A DNA stretch of 64,000 nt. Origin: Holophagales bacterium UBA5704 (GTDB lineage: Bacteria > Acidobacteriota > Thermoanaerobaculia > Multivoradales > UBA5704). The position numbers were made by a program, and so were the translations under genes. This document shows, in pieces, positions 7,440 to 16,996 of this stretch. The stretch is taken from NCBI GenBank assembly GCA_002420005.1, contig DIHE01000156.1, positions 39,635 through 103,634 of the forward strand. Reading direction: 5' to 3'. The notes under the pieces are model-generated. The model saw only the letters and a program-made list of their open reading frames with translations. It made no database searches and was not told the DNA's origin. The first letter of the stretch is position 1. The number at the start of each line of letters is the position of its first letter.

Positions 7440-10400
7440 ATGCTCAAACCGCTCCGCATTCTTCTGCCCGCCCTCGCCCTGATCCTGCTGCTGCCGGAAG
7501 CCCGGCCCGCGGCGGCGCAGTGCGTCAGCCTGACCACGCTCGGGTCGGCGTCTGCCCAGAACTTCGACACGCTCTCCAACACCGCCGCGAGCACGACCAA
7601 CAACCTGACGATCACCGGCTGGTTCATGACCGAATCGGGGGGCGGCGCGCGAGACAACGAGCAGTATGGCGTCGACACCGGCGGCAGCAATACCGGAGAC
7701 ACCTACAGCTACGGCGCGGCGGCGGCCACCGACCGTGCCTTGGGCGGGCTGCAAAGTGGCACGCTGATCCCGATCTTCGGCGCCTGCTTCACCAACAACA
7801 CCGGCTCGACGGTGACCAGCCTGGCGGTCGCCTACACCGGCGAGCAGTGGCGCCTGGGGGCGACGGCGCGGACGGACCAGATCAATTTCGAATACAGCAC
7901 AAGCGCCACGGACCTGGTGACCGGCACCTGGACCGGCGTCGCGGCCCTCAATTTCGTGACCCCGTTCACCACCACGGCCGGCGCCAGGGACGGCAACGCC
8001 GCAGGCAACCGCACGGCGCTTTCATCGACGATCTCCTCCTTGAGCATCGCCAACGGCGCGACCTTCTGGATCCGCTGGACGGACACCAATGCGAGCGGCG
8101 CCGACGACGGCCTTTCGGTGGACGACTTCTCGCTGACCCCGAATGGCGGCGGCCCGCCGGTGGTCAACCTGTCGGTCAACGACGTCACCCTGGCCGAGGG
8201 GAACGCCGGGACCACGACCTTCACCTTCACGGTGAGCCTCTCCGCGCCGGCCGGCGTCGGCGGGGTGACGTTCGACGTCGCCACCGCGGACGGCACGGCG
8301 CAGGACGACACCCCCGCCACCGAGGACAACGACTACGTCGCCAACTCGCTGACCGGACAGTCGATCCCCGCCGGAAACTCCACCTACGCCTTCAACGTCA
8401 CGGTCAACGGCGACACCGCCGTCGAGCCGAACGAGACGTTCTTCGTCAACGTCACCAACGTCACCGGTGCCACCGTGACCGACGGCCAGGGGCAGGGCAC
8501 GATCAACAACGACGACGTGGCGCTCACCCCGATCCACGACATCCAGGGGCCGGGAGCCAGCTCGCCGCTGTCGGGCGTCGTGACCACCCGCGGCATCGTC
8601 ACCGGCGTCAAGAGCAACGGCTTCTTCATCCAGGAGCCGGACGCCACGGTGGACGCCGATCCGCTGACCTCCGAGGGCGTCCTGGTGTTCACCAGCAGCG
8701 CACCGCCGGCCGCGGCCGCGGTGGGCAACCTGGTGCAGGTCACCGGCACCATCGCCGAGTTCGTCCCCTCGGCCGACGCGCTGCAGCCGCCGCTGACCGA
8801 GCTGACCTCGCCGACGGTGGTCCTGCTCTCCACCGGCAACCCGCTGCCGGCGGCGATTCCGCTGACCACCACCTTCCCCGATCCGGCCGGGGTCCACGAC
8901 CAGCTCGAGCGGCTGGAAGGGATGCGGGTGAGCGTGGGCTCGCTCACGGTGTCCGGCCCGACCCTCGGCAACGTCAATGAGGCGAATGCCACCGCCACCT
9001 CCACCGGCGTCTTCTACGGCGTGGTGACCGGCGTGGCGCGGCCGTTCCGCGAGGCCGGCATCCCGGCGCCGGACCCGGCGCCTTCGGGCGGCGGCACCAT
9101 CCCGCCGATCCCGCGTTTCGACTCGAACCCCGAGCGCATCCGGGTGGACAGCGACGGCCTGGTCGGCGGCGGCCTGCTCGACGTGTCGAGCGGCGCGGTG
9201 GTGACCGGTCTCGTCGGTCCCCTCGACTACACGTTCCGCACCTACACCATCCTCCCCGACCCGGGCGCCACGCTCGGTGCGACCGGCGGCACCACCGCGA
9301 CGCCGGTCACCGCGGCCACCAGCCAGGAATTCACCGTCGCCACCTTCAACGTCGAGCGCTTCTTCGACACCGTGGACGACGCCGGGGTGAGCGACGTGGC
9401 CCTGACCGCCGCGGCGTTCAACCAGCGCCTCAACAAGGCGTCGCTGGCCATCCGCAACTTCCTGCGCGCGCCGGACATCATCGGCGTCGAAGAGATGGAG
9501 AACCTGACCACCCTGCAGGCCCTGGCGGCGCGCATCAGCTCCGACGCCGTCGCGGCATCGCAGCCCGATCCGCAATACGCGGCCTATCTGGTGGAAGGCA
9601 ACGACATCGGCGGCATCGACGTGGCGTTCCTGGTGAAGACCGCGCCGGTGGTGGGCGCCACGCCCCGCGTGTCGGTCACCTCGGTGACCCAGGAGCTCGC
9701 CGGGACGCTGTTCGTCAATCCCGACACCTCGACCGAGCTGCTCAACGACCGTCCGCCCCTGCGCCTCAATGCGGTGGTCAACCATGCGAACGGTGCGAGC
9801 TTCCCGGTGACGGTGATCGTCAACCACCTGCGCTCGCTCGGCTCGGTCAACAGCGAGGCGGCGGGCTCGAACGGCTGGGCCACCGCCGGCGCCCGGGTGC
9901 GGGCGAAGCGCCAGAAGCAGGCCGAGGACCTCGCCAATCTCGTCCAGGCCCGCCAGGTGGCCGACCCCGCCGAGCGCATCATCCTGCTCGGCGACTTCAA
10001 CGCCTTCGAGGTCAACGACGGCCTCGGACACTCGATGGGCGTGATCTCCGGCACCCCGGTGCCGGACAACGAAACCGCGGTGCCGGGCGACGGCGTCGAT
10101 TTGGTCAACCCCGACTTCGACAACCTGTTCGACTCGCCGCCCGCGCCGGAGCGCTACTCCTACGTGTTCGACGGCAATGCCCAGAACCTCGACCAGATCC
10201 TGGTCAACGTGCCGCTCGTCTCCGCCACCGTGGCGCACCGCATGGAGCATGCCCGGACCAACGCCGACTTCCCGCAGACCGCGCGCAACAACGGCGCCAA
10301 TGCGGAGCGCCTGTCGGACCATGATCCCGGCGTGGCCTTCTTCCAGGTGGCCGGCTTCGCCACCGCCGATCTCGCGATCACCAAGACGGACGCCCCCGAT

Positions 10401-12026
10401 CCGGTGACCGCGGGAACCAACCTCACCTACACCATCACCGTGACCAACAACGGGCCGGACGCGGCGGCCAACGCCTCCTGGACCGACACCCTGCCGGCGG
10501 GGACGTCTTTCGTCTCGCTCCCGGCGGTGGCCGGCTGGACCTGCACCACCGGCGCCACGGTGACCTGCTCGAACCCCTCGTTCGCGGTGGGCAGCGCGGT
10601 CTTCACGCTCACCGTCCAGGTCGCCTCCTCGGTGACGGCGGGCACGGTGCTCTCCAACACTGCGACGGTCACCTCGGCGACCGCCGACGGCACACCGGCC
10701 AACAACAGCGCCACCGCCACCACCACGGTGTCCGCCTCGGCGGACCTCTCGGTGACCAAGGTGGATACGCCGGACCCGGTCGCGCCGGGCACCAACCTGA
10801 CCTACACCATCACGGTGACCAACGCCGGCCCGAGCAACGCCGCCACGGTCTCCCTCTCCGACACGCTCCCGGCCGGGACGACGTTCGTCTCGCTCCCCGC
10901 GGTGGCGGGCTGGTCCTGCACCACCGGCGCCACGATCTCCTGCTCCAACCCGTCGTTCGCACCCGGCAGCGCGGTCTTCACCTTGATCGTGGCGGTCGAC
11001 GCCGGGGTGGGCACCGGCACGGTGCTCTCCAATACGGCGACGGTCTCTGCGGCCACCACCGACCCGGTACCCGCCGACAACAGCGCCACCGCCACCACCA
11101 CGGTCGGCAGCGGCTCGGCCGACATGTCCATCACCAAGGTGGACACCCCCGATCCGGTGAACGCGGGGGACAGCCTGACCTACACCATCACCGTGACCAA
11201 CGCCGGCCCGAGCAGCGCCACCACGGCGGCCTTCTCCGACACCCTGCCGGCAGGAACGACGTACTTCTCGCTGCCTGCGGTGGCCGGCTGGTCGTGCACC
11301 ACCGGCGCCACGATCTCCTGCTCCAACCCGTCGTTCGCGCCCGGCACCGCGGTCTTCACCTTGACCGTGGTGGTCGGAGCTTCGGTCGCCCCGGGAACGG
11401 TGCTCTCGAACACGGCCACGGCCACCTCCGCGACCATCGACCCGACCCCGGGCAACGAGAGCGCGACGGCGACCACGAACGTGCTCTCCCCCGCGTCGGT
11501 CACCGCCACCAAGGCGGTCTCCGGCCAGTTCACCCCCGGCGGCACCGTGACCTATACCGTGGTGCTGAGCAACAGCTCCGGGAGCGCCCAGGCGGACAAC
11601 CCCGGAGATGAATTCACCGACATCCTGCCGTCGCAGCTCACCCTGGTGAGCGCCACGGCGACCTCCGGAACGGCGGTGGCCACCGTCGCCACGAACACGG
11701 TGACCTGGAACGGCTCGATCCCGGCCAACGGCTCGGTGACGGTCACCCTCACCGCCACCTTGAACGCCGGGATCACCCCCGGGACCACGGTCACCAACCA
11801 GGGGAGCTTCGCCTACGACGCCGACGGCAACGGCACGAACGAGGCCGCCGGGAGCACCGACGACCCGCTGGCGGCCGGCGGCGCCAACCCCACCATCTTC
11901 ATTGCCGGGGCTTCGACCTCGCCGGCCGAGATCCCGACGCTCAACGAGGTGGGCCTCGCCCTCCTCGCGCTGCTCCTCGCGCTCGGTGGCGCCGCCCTGC
12001 TGCGCCGCCGCTCCCGCGTCGCGTGA
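7440..12026 (+). CDS. Secreted EEP-family nuclease with Calx-beta, DUF11 repeats and IPTL-CTERM-like anchor
   Basis: 1528 residues. Signal peptide 1-27 (ends AAAQ). A secreted domain, then Calx-beta (about 240-360), an OB-like domain opening 'DIQGPGASSPLSG' (about 366-460) as in extracellular ExeM/YhcR-type nucleases, then an endonuclease/exonuclease/phosphatase core: ATFNVERFF (about 632), GVEEMEN, GDFNAF (about 853) and LSDHDPG (about 959). The catalytic Asn, Glu, Asp and His are all present. Three DUF11 repeats (about 975, 1100, 1228) and a divergent fourth (about 1351) lead to a C-terminal EIPTLNEVGLALLALLL helix plus Arg cluster, an IPTL-CTERM-like sorting signal. Probably exported and processed at the surface, degrading extracellular DNA. 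The fourth repeat and anchor are shared with the next gene. Confidence 0.88.
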   Translation: MLKPLRILLPALALILLLPEARPAAAQCVSLTTLGSASAQNFDTLSNTAASTTNNLTITGWFMTESGGGARDNEQYGVDTGGSNTGDTYSYGAAAATDRALGGLQSGTLIPIFGACFTNNTGSTVTSLAVAYTGEQWRLGATARTDQINFEYSTSATDLVTGTWTGVAALNFVTPFTTTAGARDGNAAGNRTALSSTISSLSIANGATFWIRWTDTNASGADDGLSVDDFSLTPNGGGPPVVNLSVNDVTLAEGNAGTTTFTFTVSLSAPAGVGGVTFDVATADGTAQDDTPATEDNDYVANSLTGQSIPAGNSTYAFNVTVNGDTAVEPNETFFVNVTNVTGATVTDGQGQGTINNDDVALTPIHDIQGPGASSPLSGVVTTRGIVTGVKSNGFFIQEPDATVDADPLTSEGVLVFTSSAPPAAAAVGNLVQVTGTIAEFVPSADALQPPLTELTSPTVVLLSTGNPLPAAIPLTTTFPDPAGVHDQLERLEGMRVSVGSLTVSGPTLGNVNEANATATSTGVFYGVVTGVARPFREAGIPAPDPAPSGGGTIPPIPRFDSNPERIRVDSDGLVGGGLLDVSSGAVVTGLVGPLDYTFRTYTILPDPGATLGATGGTTATPVTAATSQEFTVATFNVERFFDTVDDAGVSDVALTAAAFNQRLNKASLAIRNFLRAPDIIGVEEMENLTTLQALAARISSDAVAASQPDPQYAAYLVEGNDIGGIDVAFLVKTAPVVGATPRVSVTSVTQELAGTLFVNPDTSTELLNDRPPLRLNAVVNHANGASFPVTVIVNHLRSLGSVNSEAAGSNGWATAGARVRAKRQKQAEDLANLVQARQVADPAERIILLGDFNAFEVNDGLGHSMGVISGTPVPDNETAVPGDGVDLVNPDFDNLFDSPPAPERYSYVFDGNAQNLDQILVNVPLVSATVAHRMEHARTNADFPQTARNNGANAERLSDHDPGVAFFQVAGFATADLAITKTDAPDPVTAGTNLTYTITVTNNGPDAAANASWTDTLPAGTSFVSLPAVAGWTCTTGATVTCSNPSFAVGSAVFTLTVQVASSVTAGTVLSNTATVTSATADGTPANNSATATTTVSASADLSVTKVDTPDPVAPGTNLTYTITVTNAGPSNAATVSLSDTLPAGTTFVSLPAVAGWSCTTGATISCSNPSFAPGSAVFTLIVAVDAGVGTGTVLSNTATVSAATTDPVPADNSATATTTVGSGSADMSITKVDTPDPVNAGDSLTYTITVTNAGPSSATTAAFSDTLPAGTTYFSLPAVAGWSCTTGATISCSNPSFAPGTAVFTLTVVVGASVAPGTVLSNTATATSATIDPTPGNESATATTNVLSPASVTATKAVSGQFTPGGTVTYTVVLSNSSGSAQADNPGDEFTDILPSQLTLVSATATSGTAVATVATNTVTWNGSIPANGSVTVTLTATLNAGITPGTTVTNQGSFAYDADGNGTNEAAGSTDDPLAAGGANPTIFIAGASTSPAEIPTLNEVGLALLALLLALGGAALLRRRSRVA

Positions 12027-12095
12027 GTCTCGTGCGGAGGGGGAGAGGATCACCTCTCCCCCTCCGGCCCGAACGCGGGTAGACTTTCGGGCATC

Positions 12096-13499
12096 ATGCC
12101 CACAGCGCGCAGACGTCCTCGCCTCTCCGCCCTCGCCCTGCTTTGCCTCCTGGGCGGAGCCCATTTCGCCCAAGCCGGCCTCCCCACGGCGGACCTCTCG
12201 GTGCTCAAGGTGGACGACCCCGACCCGGCGCCCGCCGGAACGGCGCTGGTCTACACCATCACGGTGAGCAACAAGGGTCCGGACGACGCCTCCAGTGCGG
12301 TGATGGACGACCCGCTGCCGGCCGGGACGACCTTCCAGTCGGTCTCGGCGCCGGCCGGGTGGAGCTGCACGACGCCCGCGGTCGGCGCCAACGGCACGGT
12401 CTCCTGCTCGGCGGCCACCTTCGCCGTGGGGAGCGCGGTCTTCACCGTGACCGTCCAGGTGGGAGCCGGCGTGGCCAATGGCACCGTGCTCAGCAATACC
12501 GCGACCGTCACCTCGACCACCGCAGATCCGGCGCCGGGGAGCGAGAGCGCGACGGCGGACACCACGGTCTCGGCCACCGTCACCACCTTCTCCCTCACCA
12601 AGGCCGATACGCCGGACCCGGTCCTCCCCGGGACCGATCTGACCTGGACCCTGACCGCGACCAACTCCAACGGTGGCGACCTGGAGTCCGCCGTGCTCAC
12701 CGACCCCCTGCCGGCCGGGACCACTTTCGTCTCGCTCGCCGCGCCGGGCGGCTGGAGCTGCACGACGCCCGCGGTGGGCGGCTCCGGCACGGTCAGCTGC
12801 TCCATCGCACCCTGGCCGGCCGGGAACGCGGTGTTCACCCTGGTGGGCCACGTCGCTGCGACGCAGCCGGCCGGGTCGAGCCTGAGCAACGTCGGGAGCC
12901 TGGAGGTGACCGATGGCGGACGGACCACCACCCAGGTGGCCTCCGCCGCCACCCAGGTGGTGTCCCCGGCCGCCGTGGCCGCGACCAAGGCGGTCTCCGG
13001 GCAGCTGCAGACCGGCGGCACCGTGACCTACACGGTGGTGTTGACCAACAGCGCGGCCGGCGCGCAGTCGGACAACCCGGGGGACGAATTCACCGACATC
13101 CTGCCCTCCGACCTCACCCTGGTGAGCGCCACGGCGACCTCGGGGACGGCGCTGGCCACCCCGGCGACGAACACGGTGACCTGGAACGGAACGATCCCCG
13201 GCAACGGCTCGGTGACGATCACCCTCACCGCCGCGGTCAAGGCCACGACCCCGCCGGGAACCACGGTCTCCAACCAGGGCGCCGTCGCCTATGACGCCGA
13301 TGGCAACGGGACCAACGAAGCGGCCGCCTCCACCGACGACCCGCAGGTGGCCGGCGGCGCCGATCCCACCACCTTCGTCACCGCCGCCGCGACCGCTCCG
13401 GCCGAAGTCCCGGCGCTCGGCGGGGTGGGGCTCGCGTTGCTGGGCGTGCTTCTGGCGCTCGGCGGAGCGGCTCTGCTGCGTTGGCGGGAAAGGGTGTAA
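12096..13499 (+). CDS. Secreted DUF11-repeat protein with IPTL-like C-terminal anchor
   Basis: 467 residues: signal peptide (about 1-26, ending HFAQA), two DUF11 repeats ('ADLSVLKVDDPDPAPAGTALVYTI', then 'FSLTKADTPDPV'), a third divergent repeat starting 'AVAATKAVSGQ', and a C-terminal hydrophobic helix GVGLALLGVLLALGGAALL followed by RWRERV. The last 180 residues are closely similar to the end of the preceding nuclease, so the pair arose by duplication or domain shuffling. Here the IPTL core reads VPAL, a weaker sorting motif. No catalytic domain. Likely a surface or matrix protein. A TAGACT hexamer lies 10 nt before the ATG, suggesting its own promoter with a very short leader. Confidence 0.85.
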   Translation: MPTARRRPRLSALALLCLLGGAHFAQAGLPTADLSVLKVDDPDPAPAGTALVYTITVSNKGPDDASSAVMDDPLPAGTTFQSVSAPAGWSCTTPAVGANGTVSCSAATFAVGSAVFTVTVQVGAGVANGTVLSNTATVTSTTADPAPGSESATADTTVSATVTTFSLTKADTPDPVLPGTDLTWTLTATNSNGGDLESAVLTDPLPAGTTFVSLAAPGGWSCTTPAVGGSGTVSCSIAPWPAGNAVFTLVGHVAATQPAGSSLSNVGSLEVTDGGRTTTQVASAATQVVSPAAVAATKAVSGQLQTGGTVTYTVVLTNSAAGAQSDNPGDEFTDILPSDLTLVSATATSGTALATPATNTVTWNGTIPGNGSVTITLTAAVKATTPPGTTVSNQGAVAYDADGNGTNEAAASTDDPQVAGGADPTTFVTAAATAPAEVPALGGVGLALLGVLLALGGAALLRWRERV

Positions 13500-13626
13500 T
13501 TCCCAGGCGTCAGCGAAAGGGGGATGTCTCGTTCATCCCCTTTTCATGCACCTCTCTCTGCAGAGCCCGTTCCAGTTGGTTCCCCCGGCCCATCTCCGGG
13601 CCGGGGTTCTTGGAGAGGAGAAGAGA

Positions 13627-14460
13627 GTGCAGAAGAATTCCCTTCGCAGCACCTGCTTTGCCCTGGCCGTCCTGGCGCTCGGCGGGCTGGCGGCGTCGCG
13701 GCCGGCGACGGCCCAACCCGACATGATCGTCCGCACCGACATGATGGAGCACCAGTGGGTCGTCCGCGACGAGAAGCTCAGCCCAGACTTCTGCAGCGTC
13801 GTCGAGGGGGGCGTCACCCCCGGCCTGCGCCGCCTCCTGCGGTTCACCGTGACGACCGCCAACGTCGGCAACGCGGACATCCACATCGGGAGCCCGCTCG
13901 AACACTACAATGCCGGTGACGGCCTGTTCGAGCTCGCCCTGTGCCACCAGCATTTCCACTTCCGCAACTATGCCCTCTACCAGCTCATCGACCCGGCCAC
14001 CGGCACGGTGTGGAAGGCCGCCAAGGCCGGCTTCTGCATGCTCGACACCGATCCGAATCCGGCCTCGATGACCGGCGTTCCGCCGGGCCCCCGGGAATAC
14101 AAGGACTGCGGCACGCTGACCGAGGACGGCAACCAGGGGATCTCGCATGGATGGTCCGACACCTACCGCTTCTTCCTGGGAGGTCAGTACTTCGTCCTGG
14201 ACGGCGGCGATGGCCAGCCCCCGGTGCCACCCGGCACCTACATCATCCGGATCACCGCCAATCCGCCGTACATTCCGACCGCCAGCGAGCCGTGCCGCGT
14301 TCTCGACCCGGCGACGGGCCTCTGCCACAACTTCGCCGAAGCGAGCTATGCGAACAACGTCGGTGAGGTGCTGGTGACCATCCCCGAGCACCCCGGCAAG
14401 GACGGTGTGGGTCCGCTGGCCGGCTCTCCCCATCTCGGCCACGAGCCGATCGAGCACTGA
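13627..14460 (+). CDS. Secreted lysyl-oxidase-like protein
   Basis: 277 residues from GTG 13627, chosen because GGAGAGGAG sits just upstream and a signal peptide (ending ATAQ) follows directly. The copper-site signature is recognisable at about residues 103-115 (ALCHQHFHFRNYALY), matching the lysyl oxidase 'CHQH.H' motif. Further family landmarks are KAGFCMLD (Lys/Cys around the cofactor loop), 'QGISHGWSDTYRF' and a closing 'ASYANN'. Lysyl oxidases oxidise lysine side chains using copper and lysyl-tyrosyl quinone. In bacteria they are secreted and their substrates are mostly unknown. It follows two DUF11 surface proteins, which are possible targets by proximity only. Confidence 0.82.
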   Translation: MQKNSLRSTCFALAVLALGGLAASRPATAQPDMIVRTDMMEHQWVVRDEKLSPDFCSVVEGGVTPGLRRLLRFTVTTANVGNADIHIGSPLEHYNAGDGLFELALCHQHFHFRNYALYQLIDPATGTVWKAAKAGFCMLDTDPNPASMTGVPPGPREYKDCGTLTEDGNQGISHGWSDTYRFFLGGQYFVLDGGDGQPPVPPGTYIIRITANPPYIPTASEPCRVLDPATGLCHNFAEASYANNVGEVLVTIPEHPGKDGVGPLAGSPHLGHEPIEH

Positions 14461-14462
14461 GG

Positions 14463-14547
14463 AGAAGGACTTCAAGGACGACAAGGGCACCAAGGACCCC
14501 GGAGAGCCTCCTTGCAGACCTTGCCGTCCTGCTTGTCCTTGGTTTTT
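14463..14547. terminator. Long AAGGAC/GTCCTT hairpin with T6 tract (repeat family C, copy 1)
   Basis: Begins 2 nt after the lysyl-oxidase stop. The left arm repeats CAAGGAC-like units and the right arm carries GTCCT/CCTTG units that pair with them; TTTTTT follows at 14542-14547. It sits between two convergent genes, so it is a likely terminator. Related elements are at 39271-39350 and 52997-53093. Confidence 0.65.
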
Positions 14548-14550
14548 TCC

Positions 14551-14850
14551 CTAGGAGACGTTGAACGTCTTCCAGCGCGCCAGCAGCACCAGCACGAACG
14601 GGATCAGGTTGGTGTTGACCACGTCCTTCAGGCTGGCCAGCCAGCCGAAGCCGTCTCGCAGGTCGAGGACCTCCAGGGCGAGCGAGACCAGCAGGCCGGG
14701 GACGAGCGCGGCATAGGAGGTCAGGCTGCGGCGGAACAGGATCAACGCCACCAGCAGGCAGACGAAGCCGATGTAGATGTGGATGGCGTCCTTGGTCAGG
14801 GGAAGGACCGCGAGCCAGCCCAGCTTGAAGATCTGATAATCCGACTGCAC
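14551..14850 (-). CDS. Small integral membrane protein, unknown function
   Basis: 99 residues, GTG start. Three hydrophobic segments are seen: IHIYIGFVCLLVALILF, YAALVPGLLVSLALEVL and NLIPFVLVLLA. A conserved-looking acidic 'EVLDLRDG' loop sits between the second and third segment, an arrangement reminiscent of VanZ-like small membrane proteins. It starts 10 nt after the nitrilase gene stops on the same strand, so the two are probably one transcript. No enzymatic motif is identified. Confidence 0.7.
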   Translation of the reverse strand: MQSDYQIFKLGWLAVLPLTKDAIHIYIGFVCLLVALILFRRSLTSYAALVPGLLVSLALEVLDLRDGFGWLASLKDVVNTNLIPFVLVLLARWKTFNVS

Positions 14851-14860
14851 CTTCGGGGCC

Positions 14861-15667
14861 TCACAGGCGTCGATGTTTCTGGACCGGGATCGCCCGCCGG
14901 ATGCGTTCCGCCCGATCGAGGTCGATCTCGGCGAGCGCCAGACCCGGGCCGTCCGAGGCGCGGGCGACGGCCAGGCCCCAGGGATCGACGATCAGGGCGT
15001 GTCCATAGCTCGCCTTGAGACCGGCGTCGTCGTGCTCGCCATGCTGGGCGGGCGCCAGCACGTAGCACTGGCTCTCGATCGCCCGCGCGCGCAGCAGCGT
15101 CTCCCAGTGGTCCTTGCCGGTGGCGACGGTGAAGGCCGAAGGGACGAGCAGGACCTGCGCTCCCTGGCCGACCATCGCCCGGTAGAGCTCGCCGAACCGC
15201 ATGTCGTAGCAGATGGACATTCCGATGCGGCCGAGCGGGGTGTCGGCGACGACCACCTGGTCGCCGGGGATGCAGGTCGCCGACTCGGCGAACTTGACGC
15301 CACCCGGCACGTCCACGTCGAACAGGTGCATCTTGCGGTAGGTGGCGGCGATCCGCCCCTCGGGGGAGAAGAGGACGCTGGTGTTGAAGCAGCGCCCCGG
15401 GTCCTCGCTCTTTTCGTTGTACGATCCGAGGAGCAGCCAGATCCCGCGGCGGCGCGCCAGCTCGGCGAAGCGGGTGCAGGTGGGACCGTCCAGCGGCTCG
15501 GCGCGGCGGACTTTCTCCTCGTGGGGTCCCAGGTAGTTGGTGTTCTCCGGCGTGGCGACGAGCCGGGCGCCATACCCGGCGGCGCGATCGATCAGCGCGC
15601 GGGCGCTCTCCCAGTTGGCGGCTTCGTCCGAGGTGCAGTTGAGCTGGGCAACGGCGGCGAGAAACAT
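14861..15667 (-). CDS. Carbon-nitrogen hydrolase (Nit/omega-amidase-like)
   Basis: 268 residues, the usual nitrilase-superfamily length. The full catalytic triad is visible: Glu in TPENTNYLG, Lys in YRKMHLFD, Cys in SICYDMRFGELYR. The Nit branch (Nit1/Nit2) hydrolyses deaminated glutathione or omega-amides such as alpha-ketoglutaramate; the 'KMHLFDVDVPGG' segment fits this branch best. Cytosolic. Start ATG 15667 fits the normal N-terminus (FLAAVAQLNCT); the open frame continues far upstream but has no family support. Transcribed divergently from the glycosyltransferase at 15758 and linked to the small membrane protein downstream. Confidence 0.88.
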   Translation of the reverse strand: MFLAAVAQLNCTSDEAANWESARALIDRAAGYGARLVATPENTNYLGPHEEKVRRAEPLDGPTCTRFAELARRRGIWLLLGSYNEKSEDPGRCFNTSVLFSPEGRIAATYRKMHLFDVDVPGGVKFAESATCIPGDQVVVADTPLGRIGMSICYDMRFGELYRAMVGQGAQVLLVPSAFTVATGKDHWETLLRARAIESQCYVLAPAQHGEHDDAGLKASYGHALIVDPWGLAVARASDGPGLALAEIDLDRAERIRRAIPVQKHRRL

Positions 15668-15757
15668 GATGGAAGCCTTTCTAGCACATCTGACGGCCCT
15701 GTGACCCATCTGCCACGCAGTTGCCACCCCCGGGGACCATCCTGAAGGCGGAAGGAA

Positions 15758-16996
15758 ATGGCTTTGGAGCTCCTCACCGAAACCCTCGCCCTGCTCGGCA
15801 CCCTGTCGCTCGCCATCACCCTCGTCGTCACCGGCGGTGCACGGCTCGCGCTGGGTCACCGGTCCCCGAGGCCGGCGCACCCCGGCGGCGAGTTGCCGGC
15901 GATCTCGGTTCTGAAGCCGCTTCGAGGCGTCGACGCCGGGCTCTACGAGAACCTCGCGTCCCTCGCGCGCCAGGACCATCCGGATTTCGAGCTGATCTTC
16001 GGCACCGAGGACGCGGACGACCCGGCGCTCGCCGTGGTCGAGCGCCTGCGCCGGGACTTCCCCGAGGTTCCGATGCGCATCGTGGCCGGTGCTCCTCCCC
16101 TCGGCTGGAACCCCAAGGTGACCAATCTGGCGTCCCTCTCCCGTGCGGCACGGCATGAGCACTGGCTGATCTCCGACTCGAACGTGCGCGCCCGGCCGGG
16201 CTACCTGCGCGCCCTGGCCGCGGAGATGGCGGCACCCTCTCCGCCGGGACGGCCGCGCACCGGCCTGGTGACGAGCGTCCTCGCCGGCTTCGGCGACGGC
16301 AGCCCGGGCGCCCGGCTCGACAACCTGCACCTCAATTCGTTCGTCGCCGCCTCCGTCCTCGGCGCCGACCGGGTCGGCCATCCGCTCGCGGTCGGCAAGT
16401 CCATGCTCTTCCGCCGCACCGACCTGGAGAGCCTCGGCGGATGGGACGCGGTGCGCGACGTGCTCGCCGAGGACTACGTTCTGGGGCGACGCTTCGCCGC
16501 CGCGGGCTTCCGGGTGCTCCTCTCGCCGCATGTCCTGCCGGTCGTCCACGAACGGCGGCCGGTGGCGGCGTTCGTCGAGCGGCACCTGCGCTGGGCCCAG
16601 ATGCGGCGCCACCTCTCCCCCACCTTCTTCGTCGAGCCGCTGCTCAACCCGGTGCCCTTCCTCCTCGCCCTCCTGGCCCTCGCGGCGGCCGGTGCCGCCC
16701 CGTTCGGCCTCACCCCGGCGGCCACGGCGGCGGCGACGGTGGCGGGGATCGGGCTCAAGATCCTGGCGGACGGCGCCCTCGCCCGCCGGCTCTGCGACGG
16801 GCAAACCCCCTGGCGCGACCTGCTCTGGACTCCCTGGAAGGACCTGCTCATCGCGGGTGTCTGGCTCGCCGGCGCCTGCCGCTCCACTCTCAATTGGCGG
16901 GGGCACCGGCTGCGCATCGGCACGGGAAGCCGGCTCACACCGGCCGAGGCGCCGGCGGAGCCCCGGCCCTCGATCGATCACCAGGAGACCGCATGA
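15758..16996 (+). CDS. Family 21 glycosyltransferase (ceramide-glucosyltransferase/HpnI-like)
   Basis: 412 residues. An N-terminal membrane anchor, then the GT21 pattern: ISVLKPLRG, FGTEDADDP (first Asp), LISDSNVRARPGYL (second Asp), 'VLAEDYVLGRRF' (third Asp) and RHLRWAQMRR (the QxxRW-like site), followed by C-terminal membrane helices. Members transfer a sugar to a membrane lipid such as ceramide, or N-acetylglucosamine to hopanoids (HpnI). The lipid substrate here is not determinable. GGAAGGAA precedes the ATG. The stop overlaps the ATG of the PAP2 gene by 4 nt. Confidence 0.88.
   Translation: MALELLTETLALLGTLSLAITLVVTGGARLALGHRSPRPAHPGGELPAISVLKPLRGVDAGLYENLASLARQDHPDFELIFGTEDADDPALAVVERLRRDFPEVPMRIVAGAPPLGWNPKVTNLASLSRAARHEHWLISDSNVRARPGYLRALAAEMAAPSPPGRPRTGLVTSVLAGFGDGSPGARLDNLHLNSFVAASVLGADRVGHPLAVGKSMLFRRTDLESLGGWDAVRDVLAEDYVLGRRFAAAGFRVLLSPHVLPVVHERRPVAAFVERHLRWAQMRRHLSPTFFVEPLLNPVPFLLALLALAAAGAAPFGLTPAATAAATVAGIGLKILADGALARRLCDGQTPWRDLLWTPWKDLLIAGVWLAGACRSTLNWRGHRLRIGTGSRLTPAEAPAEPRPSIDHQETA

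Noticed and set aside
8022..12851. Very long open frame on the minus strand antisense to both DUF11 genes
   Set aside because: It is a by-product of high GC and repetitive Ala/Thr/Gly codons on the plus strand; its composition (Arg/Gly/Ala-rich, no domain) is not protein-like.
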